The notes: generated by a model not told the origin, from the sequence alone. Numbered from the stretch's first letter, positions 7,512 to 15,427 are shown. The stretch: 24,426 bases of DNA from JBBAFB01 sp041655595 (GCA_041655595.1 JBBAFB010000017.1:1-24426); one strand, 5' to 3'. A program made the numbers and translations.

Positions 7512-8126
7512 CTAGATAAAAGCCAGAAATGTTTGTATTCCAAAATACGATAAAAAAATAAATATTATACCGGAGAATAAAATGGCGATTCTTTGAGAAT
7601 AAGAGCCAATTGTTATGCCCCAAGTTATTAAAAAGGTCGTTAACCCATTTGTAAAGTGATAAATAGTGGACAGTAGACCAAACACATAAAAGGCAAAAAT
7701 CCAAGTGTTGGAAAGAATCATTGTCATTGTGTCAAAACTGATTTCTAAACCGAAAAGAAGATTGCTAATTCTAAGAGTATAAGTGTGGTAAAGTACAAAA
7801 ATTAATGTAACTACCGCAGTTACACGTTGAAGATAGAAAAGCCAGTTCCTTAGGTATTTATAATCTAAAACATTATTTTTTGCTAAGTAGACAATCCATA
7901 AACCATAAAAAGCGTGAAAAATAATTGGGATTACAATTAGAAAAAGCTCTAAAAATGGCAAAAAAGGTATGCTTTGCAAAAAGGCTACTGCACCATCATA
8001 CGCGGCCGGCCCTCTTAAGCTAAAGCTGTTTACAAAAAAATGTTCCATCAGGAATACCCCGATGGGCAAAAGGCCGGAGAAAGAATGTAGTTTGCGAATA
8101 AAATAATGATTGTTTTCTAGAACCAA
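7512..8126 (-). CDS. sdhC: Succinate dehydrogenase cytochrome b558 subunit, diheme type B
   Basis: A 204-residue membrane anchor with five predicted membrane helices that binds heme b and reacts with quinone. His14, His29, His71, His114 and His157 stand at almost the same positions as the conserved histidines of Bacillus subtilis SdhC (13, 28, 70, 113, 155), four of which ligate the two hemes in that family. This supports a single-anchor, diheme menaquinone-linked complex. The start is a TTG at 8126 with AAAGGGG about 9 bases upstream; the next in-frame Met (residue 27) would delete His14. First gene of sdhCAB. I could not identify a convincing promoter in the roughly 90 bases upstream. Confidence 0.93.
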   Translation of the reverse strand: MVLENNHYFIRKLHSFSGLLPIGVFLMEHFFVNSFSLRGPAAYDGAVAFLQSIPFLPFLELFLIVIPIIFHAFYGLWIVYLAKNNVLDYKYLRNWLFYLQRVTAVVTLIFVLYHTYTLRISNLLFGLEISFDTMTMILSNTWIFAFYVFGLLSTIYHFTNGLTTFLITWGITIGSYSQRIAILFSGIIFIFLSYFGIQTFLAFI

Positions 8127-8214
8127 ATTAATTACCCCTTTCGACTGGTTTTGATTATTCTGATATTATGAACTATTCTATATATTGTGGTTTATTCCTG
8201 CTAAATTTAAAAAT

Positions 8215-8242
8215 AAAAAAGCCCCTTAATTTTGGGCTTTTT
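8215..8242 (-). terminator. Terminator of the MBL-fold hydrolase gene
   Basis: Arms AAAAAGCCC and GGGCTTTTT with a 9-10 base loop. On the minus strand the hairpin ends in a T run. It lies about 20 bases after the hydrolase stop codon and upstream of sdhC. Confidence 0.8.
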
Positions 8243-8260
8243 AAATGCTAAAAATAAAGA

Positions 8261-8941
8261 TTAAATTTCTAATAAATCACCAACAGACATTATAACGCAT
8301 TGAGCCGATGTGTGTGATTCTAAAGCATCCTTAAAAGCGATAGGATCTTGTCTTATAAGCTCAAATGTATTGTAATGCATTGGCACTACTAACTTTGGTT
8401 TTAAAAGCTGAGTAGCAAGTAATGCATCCTTGGGGCCCATCGTAAAATTATCACCAATAGGGAGAATGGCTAAATCTAACGAAAACCTATTACCTAAAAT
8501 TTGCATCTCACTGAAAATGCCTGTATCACCTGCATGATAAACAGAGGTCCCATTGTTTTCAATTACAAATCCACAGGCCAGTCCAAGGTAGGTATTTTCT
8601 TCAATTATAGCGGAGCCGTGTAAGGCGGGAGTCAGATAAATGCGGCCGAAGGGAAATTGATATTCGCCGCCTATTTGCATGCCATGGGTTTTTACACCCT
8701 GCTTCTCACAATAACTGGCTAATTCTACAACTCCTATTATTGTAGCGTCGGTTCTCTTTGCAATTTCAACGGCATCCCCTAAGTGATCAAAATGTCCATG
8801 TGATACTAAAATATAATCACAGTCTACTGTTTCATGGTCTAGATCAGAAGATGGGTTTTCTTTTATCCAAGGATCAATTAATAGACGAAAATTCGATGTG
8901 ATCAAAGAAAAACATGAGTGCCCATGATAATAAATTTTCAT
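8261..8941 (-). CDS. Metal-dependent hydrolase, UPF0173 / metallo-beta-lactamase fold
   Basis: A 226-residue metallo-beta-lactamase-fold protein of the UPF0173 (YtkL-like) group. The metal-binding motif SHGHFDH gives His48, His50, Asp52 and His53. Further ligands are His108, Asp139 in HAGDTG and His189 in PMHY. This is a complete dinuclear metal site, so it should be an active hydrolase, but the natural substrate of this family is not established. The ATG has a perfect AAGGAGGT site. It is divergent from the Nudix gene and followed by its own terminator, so it is probably a single-gene unit. Confidence 0.9.
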   Translation of the reverse strand: MKIYYHGHSCFSLITSNFRLLIDPWIKENPSSDLDHETVDCDYILVSHGHFDHLGDAVEIAKRTDATIIGVVELASYCEKQGVKTHGMQIGGEYQFPFGRIYLTPALHGSAIIEENTYLGLACGFVIENNGTSVYHAGDTGIFSEMQILGNRFSLDLAILPIGDNFTMGPKDALLATQLLKPKLVVPMHYNTFELIRQDPIAFKDALESHTSAQCVIMSVGDLLEI

Positions 8942-8978
8942 TTAAACTACCTCCTTAATTTACCTTGCTTTAGTTTTC

Positions 8979-9008
8979 ATTATCCTGTAGTATTGATTAA
9001 ATATACAA
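8979..9008 (-). promoter_or_regulatory. Possible promoter of the MBL-fold hydrolase
   Basis: On the minus strand TTGTAT (9003-9008), an 18-base spacer and GATAAT (8979-8984) lie in the divergent spacer. The -10 is good and the -35 weak. The plus-strand Nudix promoter must share the same 96 bases, but I could not settle its position. Confidence 0.35.
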
Positions 9009-9037
9009 TTTATAAATTAATTAAAGGAGAAGACAAA

Positions 9038-9610
9038 ATGTATTTAAAGAAAGAGGCTATTAAGCAACTGGAAAATAACTTTGGCATTCCCCGAGAGTAC
9101 AGCTTTAAGCAGGAAATCCTTAAAAAAGAAATGGTAATGTTAAAAGCTAGTCAAAAGTGGGGTCGCTCCCATGACTTCACTTTTTTTATAACAAATAAAA
9201 AAGATAAAATTGCCGTTATCAGAAAACACCAGCAGCCACTGGGTTTTTATAGAGCACCAAGCGGTGGAATAGACCCCGGCGAAAACATATTGGATGGTAT
9301 TAACAGGGAAATTTTTGAAGAATTAGGAATTAAAGCTACCATCAGGACATATTTAGTAAGAATGAATGTTTTATTCCAGCATCAAATGGAAAGGGTACCT
9401 TGGGTAACCCATGTCCTTATGGCCCATACCCACGCTGATACTTTAAAGCCCATTGACATTGAAGAAATTAAAGAAGCCAAATGGGTTGATTGGAAGGATC
9501 TTCAAGGTTCTATTCAAAACAATTTAAATAATAGCCCCTATGGCCTGTTTCACTACAGAGTTCATCTAACTGATATAATAGCAAAAATTTATGAAGGTAT
9601 AGCTATGTAA
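9038..9610 (+). CDS. Nudix hydrolase
   Basis: A 190-residue Nudix-fold protein. The Nudix box is complete at about residues 79-101, from GGIDPGE to REIFEELGI, fitting GX5EX7REUXEEXGU, so it should bind Mg2+ and cleave a nucleoside diphosphate linked to another group. The substrate cannot be inferred from the box. The first 45 residues precede the Nudix core and have no motif I recognise. The ATG at 9038 is chosen because AAAGGAGAAG precedes it by 5-6 bases; the frame is open for 40 more codons upstream, but that stretch crosses the divergent promoter region. Monocistronic and convergent with galU. Confidence 0.88.
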   Translation: MYLKKEAIKQLENNFGIPREYSFKQEILKKEMVMLKASQKWGRSHDFTFFITNKKDKIAVIRKHQQPLGFYRAPSGGIDPGENILDGINREIFEELGIKATIRTYLVRMNVLFQHQMERVPWVTHVLMAHTHADTLKPIDIEEIKEAKWVDWKDLQGSIQNNLNNSPYGLFHYRVHLTDIIAKIYEGIAM

Positions 9611-9620
9611 GACTATTTAT

Positions 9621-10490
9621 TTATAAACTAGTTATTAAATCCTTAAGATATTTTGTAAAGTCTATTTTAATATCCTCCCTTGCCAGCGCAAATTCAACCG
9701 TAGCGATTAAAAACCCTAATTTGTCCCCAACATCATATCTCGTTCCTTCAAATTCATAACCGTAAAGAACTTGATTATTCAATAGCTCCTTTAGGGCATC
9801 AGTTAGCTGTATCTCCCCGCCTCTACCCGGAGGTAAAGTTTTTAAGATACTGAATATTTCCGGCTGAATAATATAACGTCCCATAATGGCATAATTAGAG
9901 GGGGCCAACTCCGGTGTGGGTTTTTCTATTAAATCGGTAATTTGACGGACATTTCCCTTAATAATACTGCCATCCACTACACCGTAGCTGCTTACTTGGT
10001 TGCGAGCAACCTCCCGTAGGGCAATCACATTACCTCCAAATTCTGCGTAAATTTCAAGCATTTGTTTGAGACAAGGCTTCTTGCTGACTACTAAATCATC
10101 GCCCAACAAAACAGCAAAGGGCTCATTTCCTACAAACTTTCTGGCACAATAAATTGCATGTCCCAAACCTTTAGCTTCCTTTTGTCTTATATAATAAATA
10201 TCAGCCATATTTGAAACAGCCTGAATTTCCGCTAACAACCCAAAATCTTTTTTCTGCTTCAAAATTGTTTCCAGCTCAATAGAATGATCAAAATGATCCT
10301 CAATTGCTCTTTTGTTTCTGCCGGTAATTACCAGAATATCTTCTATTCCGGAATTAATCGCTTCTTCTATGATATATTGAATTGCTGGTTTATCTACGAT
10401 GGGCAGCATTTCCTTGGGCTGTGCTTTTGTGGCCGGTAAAAAACGTGTTCCTAAACCGGCGGCCGGTATAATTGCCTTTTTAATTTTCAT
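9621..10490 (-). CDS. galU: UTP--glucose-1-phosphate uridylyltransferase
   Basis: A 289-residue nucleotidyltransferase that makes UDP-glucose from UTP and glucose-1-phosphate for cell-surface polysaccharides and glycolipids. The N-terminal nucleotide-binding segment reads AAGLGTRFLPATKAQPKEML, and the C-terminal family pattern EGTRYDVGDKLGFL is present. The length fits GalU (about 290). The ATG at 10490 is preferred over a TTG immediately before it, since AAAGGGGG lies about 9 bases upstream. It is the last gene of a minus-strand unit that also holds tatA, menG and the HepS-like gene, with gaps of 35-41 bases. Confidence 0.94.
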   Translation of the reverse strand: MKIKKAIIPAAGLGTRFLPATKAQPKEMLPIVDKPAIQYIIEEAINSGIEDILVITGRNKRAIEDHFDHSIELETILKQKKDFGLLAEIQAVSNMADIYYIRQKEAKGLGHAIYCARKFVGNEPFAVLLGDDLVVSKKPCLKQMLEIYAEFGGNVIALREVARNQVSSYGVVDGSIIKGNVRQITDLIEKPTPELAPSNYAIMGRYIIQPEIFSILKTLPPGRGGEIQLTDALKELLNNQVLYGYEFEGTRYDVGDKLGFLIATVEFALAREDIKIDFTKYLKDLITSL

Positions 10491-10525
10491 CAATTACTAC
10501 CCCCTTTTGGAAGTCATTTTAATGA

Positions 10526-10702
10526 TCAATCATCCCCTTTAATGATTTTATTAATATCCTCTTGAATGCTTCCCGTGGCTTTTTTAATTTCTCCCATTGA
10601 TTTGCTAATTGTCCTTCCTATCTCCGGTAGTTTACCGGGCCCTACGGCAATTAAGATTACAGCCACAATTATCAAAATTTCCCAAGGTCCTAAATTAAAC
10701 AT
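10526..10702 (-). CDS. tatA: Twin-arginine translocase subunit TatA
   Basis: A 58-residue protein. It begins with a short periplasmic-side segment and the glycine-proline-tryptophan-glutamate stretch GPWEILII, then one membrane helix (about residues 8-20). The family hinge GPGKLPEIGR follows, then an amphipathic helix and a short charged tail. This is the TatA/TatE layout, the pore-forming part of the Tat pathway for folded, often cofactor-bearing proteins. A strong AAGGAG site precedes the ATG. No tatC is in the window, so its partner must lie elsewhere. It sits between menG and galU in one operon, with a 37-base gap to menG and a 35-base gap to galU. Confidence 0.92.
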   Translation of the reverse strand: MFNLGPWEILIIVAVILIAVGPGKLPEIGRTISKSMGEIKKATGSIQEDINKIIKGDD

Positions 10703-10739
10703 AAAAGCAACTCCTTTTTAAGTTTTTAAGCCAATTAAG

Positions 10740-11474
10740 TTAGCAGCTTGGTTTAGTACCTACATGGACCGCAACTATACCGCCGGTCAAATTATAATAT
10801 GTTGCTTCATCCAAACCAATCTCGGCAAACAAATTTTTAATTTCTTCTTGAGCAGGAAAGATTTTCACTGAGTAAGGCAAGTAGCTGTAAGGGTTTTTTG
10901 CTTTTGCTTTTATTTTTCCTAATAAGGGAACAAGCTTTTCGAAATAAAGCCAAAATAACTGTTTAAATATAAACGCTGTTGGTTTGGCCAACTCTAATGA
11001 AACAACTTTACCCCCTGGTTTAACAACTCTCATCATTTCCCTCAGAACAACTTCTATATTGGGCACATTTCTGAGTGCAAAACCGATGGTCACGCTATCG
11101 AAGGTATTATCCAGATAAGGTATTTCCATGGCATTTCCATATACCAACTGTATTCTGCTTTTTAAAGGATGATTTTTAAAATTCTTTTCTGCCTCAGCCA
11201 ACATATTCTCACAAAAATCTAAACCTATTACCAGTCCATTAGCACCAACAACCTTGGCCTGTTCCAAGGACAACATGCCCGTTCCGCAGCAAACATCTAG
11301 GGAATGGGATCCTTCCGATAATTTAGCTTGTTCGACTGCAAACCTCCTCCAATATTTATCACGATTAAGAGTCATAACCGTATTCATCCAGTCGTATTTG
11401 CCGGCAATTTGAGAAAAAATAGAGTGAACATATTCTTCCTTAGGTCGGTTTTGATAAGACATAGGTAGCTTCAT
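10740..11474 (-). CDS. menG: Demethylmenaquinone methyltransferase
   Basis: A 244-residue class I S-adenosylmethionine-dependent methyltransferase of the UbiE/MenG family, which methylates demethylmenaquinone as the last step of menaquinone synthesis. The first UbiE signature is visible at about 27-43 (KYDWMN through YWRR), with Asp where many members have His. The SAM-binding loop is DVCCGTGML (60-68). The second signature is RVVKPGGKVVSLEL, near residue 150. The AAGGAG site and ATG are well placed. The gene directly follows the HepS-like gene, as menG follows hepS in Bacillus. This context favours the menaquinone role over ubiquinone. Confidence 0.93.
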   Translation of the reverse strand: MKLPMSYQNRPKEEYVHSIFSQIAGKYDWMNTVMTLNRDKYWRRFAVEQAKLSEGSHSLDVCCGTGMLSLEQAKVVGANGLVIGLDFCENMLAEAEKNFKNHPLKSRIQLVYGNAMEIPYLDNTFDSVTIGFALRNVPNIEVVLREMMRVVKPGGKVVSLELAKPTAFIFKQLFWLYFEKLVPLLGKIKAKAKNPYSYLPYSVKIFPAQEEIKNLFAEIGLDEATYYNLTGGIVAVHVGTKPSC

Positions 11475-11515
11475 ATTTATTCTCCTTCAAATATAACCAC
11501 ATTACAATATTTTAA

Positions 11516-12259
11516 CTAACTAACTAAATCAATTTTTTTTCGTGCCTCTAAACAATGTTCTACAATATTGAACAAGATAACCTTTTCAGACTTGTTGGGC
11601 AACTTTTCAAGCTCTTGCTTTGCTTCTGTTAACAATTGGTTTGCTAGATTCAGCAGCTCCTTATTTCTTATTAATTGTATACCGGCGCCTAATTTTTTGC
11701 CGAATGATACCAAAGCGTCAAAATATTTTTTTTCTGCCTTTACCACCAAAGCCCCAAAAGAGGCACAAAATCCTAACAGGCTCATTTGTTCCTGTAAAGT
11801 TTTAATATACTCATTGCTATTTGATTGGAGTAGCTGTGCTTCCTCCTTTTCTCTAATTCCTGCAATATGGACATCACAGACTGCATTAGCGGTCGGTGTC
11901 AGCCATTTTAAAGAGTCTTGCTGACACATGTAGCTGAAAAACTTGGAATAAAAATAATCACCGATCAAAACTGGTAAGCCTAAACGCTGATCATATTTTC
12001 CGAAGTGAATACCGGTGCCTAAATATAAAAATTGCATCGCAGTTGCCATCGTAATAATTTGTGAATCGCGGTAGTCGAACATACGAGCTGATAAAATTAA
12101 AACTGCCGGATGCAAAAACTCATCACACCAATGTAATTCTAATTTTGCAAACTCTGATACGTGGCCAGCTTTCAGCATCATACCCTCATTGATATTTTTA
12201 GCGACTAATTCCAGTTCATTTTTGATAGGTAGTAAAATTTCCGGAAAATGAGTTTCCAT
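11516..12259 (-). CDS. Degenerate polyprenyl synthase-like protein, probable HepS-type non-catalytic subunit
   Basis: A 247-residue all-alpha protein that keeps the framework of a polyprenyl diphosphate synthase but not its chemistry. It aligns by eye with the catalytic enzyme at 3826-4794: HPAVLILSARM with the RPALVLLSAR region, GDYFYSKFF (100-108) with GDYLLAK, and FGKKLGAGIQLIRNKELL with the FQIVDDILD region. The first aspartate motif is replaced by GIHFGKYDQ (84-91) and the second by LIRNKEL, and the KR primer site is lost. It sits directly upstream of menG, the place of hepS in Bacillus. I infer a regulatory or length-setting partner of HepT. The ATG at 12259 is preferred over a GTG at 12268 since GGAGGTG lies 6 bases before it. 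It could also be an unrelated pseudoenzyme. Confidence 0.72.
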   Translation of the reverse strand: METHFPEILLPIKNELELVAKNINEGMMLKAGHVSEFAKLELHWCDEFLHPAVLILSARMFDYRDSQIITMATAMQFLYLGTGIHFGKYDQRLGLPVLIGDYFYSKFFSYMCQQDSLKWLTPTANAVCDVHIAGIREKEEAQLLQSNSNEYIKTLQEQMSLLGFCASFGALVVKAEKKYFDALVSFGKKLGAGIQLIRNKELLNLANQLLTEAKQELEKLPNKSEKVILFNIVEHCLEARKKIDLVS

Positions 12260-12312
12260 AATTTGCACCTCCCTCGGGCCATCCTGCTTATGTACATATA
12301 TATTATTACCTT

Positions 12313-12341
12313 ATTCTAGTTTATAATAAAAACTCCTTCAA
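12313..12341 (-). promoter_or_regulatory. SigA-type promoter of the HepS-like/menG/tatA/galU operon
   Basis: On the minus strand TTGAAG (12336-12341), a 17-base spacer and TAGAAT (12313-12318). The predicted start is about 50 bases upstream of the first ATG. No other promoter of this quality is seen within the operon's short gaps. Confidence 0.6.
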
Positions 12342-12363
12342 AGGCTGCCGTAAGATATCAATA

Positions 12364-12404
12364 TAAAAATTAAGCCTTACAATACTTGTAGTACTGCAAG
12401 GCTT
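12364..12404 (-). terminator. Terminator of speD
   Basis: In minus-strand RNA the arms (12372-12386 and 12390-12404) pair over 15 bp with two G-U pairs and are followed by AATTTTTAT. The plus strand would have A-C mismatches at those places, so the hairpin is built for the minus strand. It lies 45 bases after the speD stop. Confidence 0.82.
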
Positions 12405-12448
12405 ACGCTAGGGTTTGCTTTTTAGTCTTACTAAAATAAATATCCCTC

Positions 12449-12826
12449 CTATAAATTTACAGCCTCTAGGTGGGGAGATTCCATCACGCCACGTTCTACT
12501 TCTTTGGCATCAACTTGCTTTGCCTTAAAGTGTTTTGTAAGATACCTGCATGCATCCCAAGGGTCAACTCGGTCACCACAAGTAAATACATCAACTGCAG
12601 CATATCCAATCTCGGGCCAAGTGTGAATAGCCAAGTGAGATTCAGATATCACCACTACCCCGCTTACCCCCTGTGGACTGAATTTGTGAAAAACAAATTC
12701 ACGAACCTCCGCTCCTGCTTCCAAAGCAGCATTAACCATAATTTCTTCAACCTTTTTCAAGTCATTTAAAATGTTGAAATCACAACCATAGATCTCAGCC
12801 AATATATGGCGACCCAATGCGTTCAA
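12449..12826 (-). CDS. speD: S-adenosylmethionine decarboxylase proenzyme
   Basis: A 125-residue pyruvoyl-dependent enzyme of the short SpeD/SpeH class that decarboxylates S-adenosylmethionine to give the aminopropyl donor for spermidine-type polyamines. The proenzyme cleaves itself at SESHL between Glu62 and Ser63, and Ser63 becomes the pyruvoyl group. His68 and Cys83, the processing and catalytic residues known in this class, are both present. The start is a TTG at 12826 with AAAGGAGG 8 bases upstream, and the protein then begins as in Bacillus SpeD (MGRH-like). It is a single-gene unit with its own promoter and terminator. No aminopropyltransferase gene lies beside it. Confidence 0.95.
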   Translation of the reverse strand: MNALGRHILAEIYGCDFNILNDLKKVEEIMVNAALEAGAEVREFVFHKFSPQGVSGVVVISESHLAIHTWPEIGYAAVDVFTCGDRVDPWDACRYLTKHFKAKQVDAKEVERGVMESPHLEAVNL

Positions 12827-12867
12827 TTATCATTCCTCCTTTATTATAATCAACTCAATCAAAACTA

Positions 12868-12896
12868 ATTTTAAACACATTGTCCCCTTTTGTCAA
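12868..12896 (-). promoter_or_regulatory. SigA-type promoter of speD
   Basis: A perfect TTGACA (12891-12896), a 17-base spacer and TAAAAT (12868-12873) on the minus strand. It is about 40 bases upstream of the TTG start, between the 3' end of the 728-residue membrane protein gene and speD. Confidence 0.82.
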
Positions 12897-12922
12897 TGAT
12901 AATCTAATGCCGCCTCAAGATA

Positions 12923-15109
12923 TTATTTGATCAAATATTTTTGTTTTAATGCGAGACTTAATAAAGGATAAACTGCGTAAATCATTGCCGTTGAGGCGGC
13001 AACTATTCCGGAATCATTAAAAAGCAAGGCTGCAACACTCCCAACCAAAACAGTTGTGAAACTTTCATATAATGAACGGTGTTTTTGATACAGATATTGT
13101 ATAAAACCACGGGGTTTAAAAAATAAAATAGACATAGACAATAAAGCTAACAAAAAAACCTTACTCCAATTAGTATAAAGTATTAATTTAATATTCATTT
13201 CTATTTTTCTCACGACTATTTCGTAAAATTCCCTGTTCCCTTTTTGTAATAATAAGGCGAAAGCTTTTTCGATATGTGACTGCTTTGAGCTAAAGAATAA
13301 GTTGCCGAAACACATGAGCAAAATCAATAAAAATAGTGTAAATATAATGATTTTAGGATTTTTAAATAAATCTTTTATCCATCGCCCCACCCAAAATAAA
13401 AAGGCTGAAACTGCTGCTACTGTTCCTCCGAAATTTGCCCCATAATCAGGCGAAAAAATAAGCCAAATTATGAAGATGAAATATAATATGCCTATCAACA
13501 AGAAAGGTCTTTTGCTTTCCCGTTTAATTAGTGAACCTACTCCTAAAAAGGATGAGCCAATTAAAACCCCCATGTACTCATTACCAATTCCATAAAACCG
13601 TGCACCTATGATCGGATCATAGCCTAATACAGAATGCTTCATCAAACCTGAACCCAAAAATAAATCTATTACGATTAGAAATGAAGTGATCAGTCCTAGA
13701 ATCACAAAGGGTTCGTACTGTGTTAATCTGGAAACAATTTTGCTAAATATTAAAATTGCCAATCCAAGTGCTAATGCTAAAAGTGCGTACAGCAAATAAT
13801 TTTCGATTCTAAAGGCACCCATAATTAGTAACGCTAGCGGAACCGTAATAATAAAACTCAGCCAATTAAGAAACAAGGGAATAATTTTTTTGAAAATAAA
13901 AAACAAGGACACCGAAAAAATTATGGTTATAATTTGCAAAATAATATAGGGTTTTATGAACAGAGGTCTGATTTGATAAATAAAAGATAAACCATGATTT
14001 AACCGTAAAATATGGTCCAAGTTATTATCAGTCTTTTGTACCGGACCGGAAATAGATTGTCCTATGGATTTACTGTTGGCAATTGAAACATTAGCATTTA
14101 AATAATCCAAAATAGTGGTTGTCAGATCAGCACTGGTAATCAGACCCTCCCTGCGAGTTGTATTACTATATATCAGACCTGGTTTACTATATTCGGTAGC
14201 AAAAACTATTGGAACTAGATAATTTTTTTCCACAAGCTTTGATGAAGGAGGTATGGATGATGTCAAAATTAGCAATGTATGAGTGAAATCAATCTCGTTG
14301 AAAAGCCGATTCAGATAATCATCAATATTCTTGATAATTGCTTTCCTTTCTTTTGCAACAACTTTTTCCAAACCTTTACGGCTGTAATCTTCCAATCGGC
14401 TCAAATCCCCTGTATCAACCACAAGAAAATCCGCGTGTTTTAATGCACTCAAGGTAGCTTCAATTAATTTTTCATAATTAGTGATCCAGGGTAAAAAACC
14501 CTCCGATAAAGACAATAATTCATTTCCTACCAAGCCATGGGGTGTGATTCCATTAAAATCAGCTGTGATTAAAGCCGCAGGTCTGTTGACCCGTTCAGGC
14601 AAATCTGAATTCCCAATTACGGCCGCTTTTAAACCAACACTTTTCAAAGATTCTCCGATTAGACCCACGGGAATTTTGGTTCTGCTGTTTATATTATTAA
14701 CTTCAATTATTTGCGGCCAATTTAAAATGCAAACTTCACTATTTTTCAGACTATTATCCGTATATCTTCTGTAGGTAAGACCGGCTGCTTCATTGTTAAT
14801 AATCTCAGTCGCTTTTGCGGCTACTACCAAACTGTTTCCGCCGTAAGCAGGACGTCCCGCGCTAATAGTTGCATGTGTACCCGGTGAAGTTCGTGCCGAA
14901 GCGCTGTTGACATTCATAAGACCAAAAAGGCTTTGATTAACTAAAGCCTGTAAAAATTCAGCCTCGGATATGGTTAAATCATTTAAGCTGAGATAATCCG
15001 CTAAAATTAAAACAACCTGTTTTTTCGAAGTTGCAGCAACCTGAACTGAAAACAGGGGAATAACACATAATAAAAATAAAGCAACAACTATTTTTAACAG
15101 TTTTGACAC
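12923..15109 (-). CDS. Membrane protein with alkaline-phosphatase-like ectodomain, function unknown
   Basis: A 728-residue protein in two halves. After a signal peptide (1-26), residues about 30-350 resemble the alkaline phosphatase / phosphoglyceromutase superfamily. Asp38 follows a hydrophobic strand, SARTSPGTHATISAG (71-85) matches the nucleophile region, VVDTGD (230-235) a metal region, and RREGLITSADLTTTILDYL the usual region before the last metal ligand. The DHG metal motif is replaced by TSSIPP (283-288), so the metal site looks incomplete. Residues about 388-720 form roughly ten membrane helices with striking conserved-looking loops, GARFYGIGNEYMG (502-514) and NDSGIVAAS (698-706). 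The start is GTG with AGGAGG 11 bases upstream. It appears monocistronic. I cannot assign a function; a role in envelope polymer synthesis or transport is only a guess. Confidence 0.7.
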   Translation of the reverse strand: MSKLLKIVVALFLLCVIPLFSVQVAATSKKQVVLILADYLSLNDLTISEAEFLQALVNQSLFGLMNVNSASARTSPGTHATISAGRPAYGGNSLVVAAKATEIINNEAAGLTYRRYTDNSLKNSEVCILNWPQIIEVNNINSRTKIPVGLIGESLKSVGLKAAVIGNSDLPERVNRPAALITADFNGITPHGLVGNELLSLSEGFLPWITNYEKLIEATLSALKHADFLVVDTGDLSRLEDYSRKGLEKVVAKERKAIIKNIDDYLNRLFNEIDFTHTLLILTSSIPPSSKLVEKNYLVPIVFATEYSKPGLIYSNTTRREGLITSADLTTTILDYLNANVSIANSKSIGQSISGPVQKTDNNLDHILRLNHGLSFIYQIRPLFIKPYIILQIITIIFSVSLFFIFKKIIPLFLNWLSFIITVPLALLIMGAFRIENYLLYALLALALGLAILIFSKIVSRLTQYEPFVILGLITSFLIVIDLFLGSGLMKHSVLGYDPIIGARFYGIGNEYMGVLIGSSFLGVGSLIKRESKRPFLLIGILYFIFIIWLIFSPDYGANFGGTVAAVSAFLFWVGRWIKDLFKNPKIIIFTLFLLILLMCFGNLFFSSKQSHIEKAFALLLQKGNREFYEIVVRKIEMNIKLILYTNWSKVFLLALLSMSILFFKPRGFIQYLYQKHRSLYESFTTVLVGSVAALLFNDSGIVAASTAMIYAVYPLLSLALKQKYLIK

Positions 15110-15182
15110 GACTTAATAAGCCTCCTGAAAAAGTTTTGATCGGTTTTTGTGCCCCTCCTGCAAAATATATTGCTCTATGTTA

Positions 15183-15211
15183 GTTTTAATTATACTTTTA
15201 AAAAGTATCAA
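15183..15211 (-). promoter_or_regulatory. Probable SigA-type promoter of the 728-residue membrane protein
   Basis: On the minus strand TTGATA (15206-15211), a 17-base spacer and TAAAAC (15183-15188). The predicted leader is about 65 bases. It follows directly after the tRNA-Pro terminator. Confidence 0.5.
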
Positions 15212-15222
15212 AATAGACACAC

Positions 15223-15254
15223 AAAAAACCTCCCTGATAATACCCAGGAGGTTT
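15223..15254 (-). terminator. Terminator of tRNA-Pro
   Basis: Arms AAACCTCC and GGAGGTTT (15226-15233 and 15247-15254). On the minus strand a run of six T follows. It lies about 90 bases past the tRNA 3' end, so the primary transcript has a long trailer. Confidence 0.85.
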
Positions 15255-15341
15255 CTCTATAAATTCATAAATTCTTTTTTATTGAGCATCTGCCCGACAT
15301 TTTTATGACCTGCTAATTACCAGCTTTTTTTGTGATAAAAA

Positions 15342-15418
15342 TGGTCGGAGCGACTGGATTCGAACCAGCGGCCTCTACCACCCCAAGGTAGCGCTCTACC
15401 AAGCTGAGCCACGCCCCG
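15342..15418 (-). tRNA. tRNA-Pro (GGG)
   Basis: The acceptor strands CGGGGCG and CGCTCCG pair (one G-U). The anticodon stem CTACC/GGTAG encloses the loop TTGGGGT, with anticodon GGG at 15382-15384. The T-loop is TTCGAAT and CCA is encoded (15342-15344). It is a solitary tRNA between lysC and the membrane protein gene. Confidence 0.95.
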
Positions 15419-15427
15419 ACAATGGTC

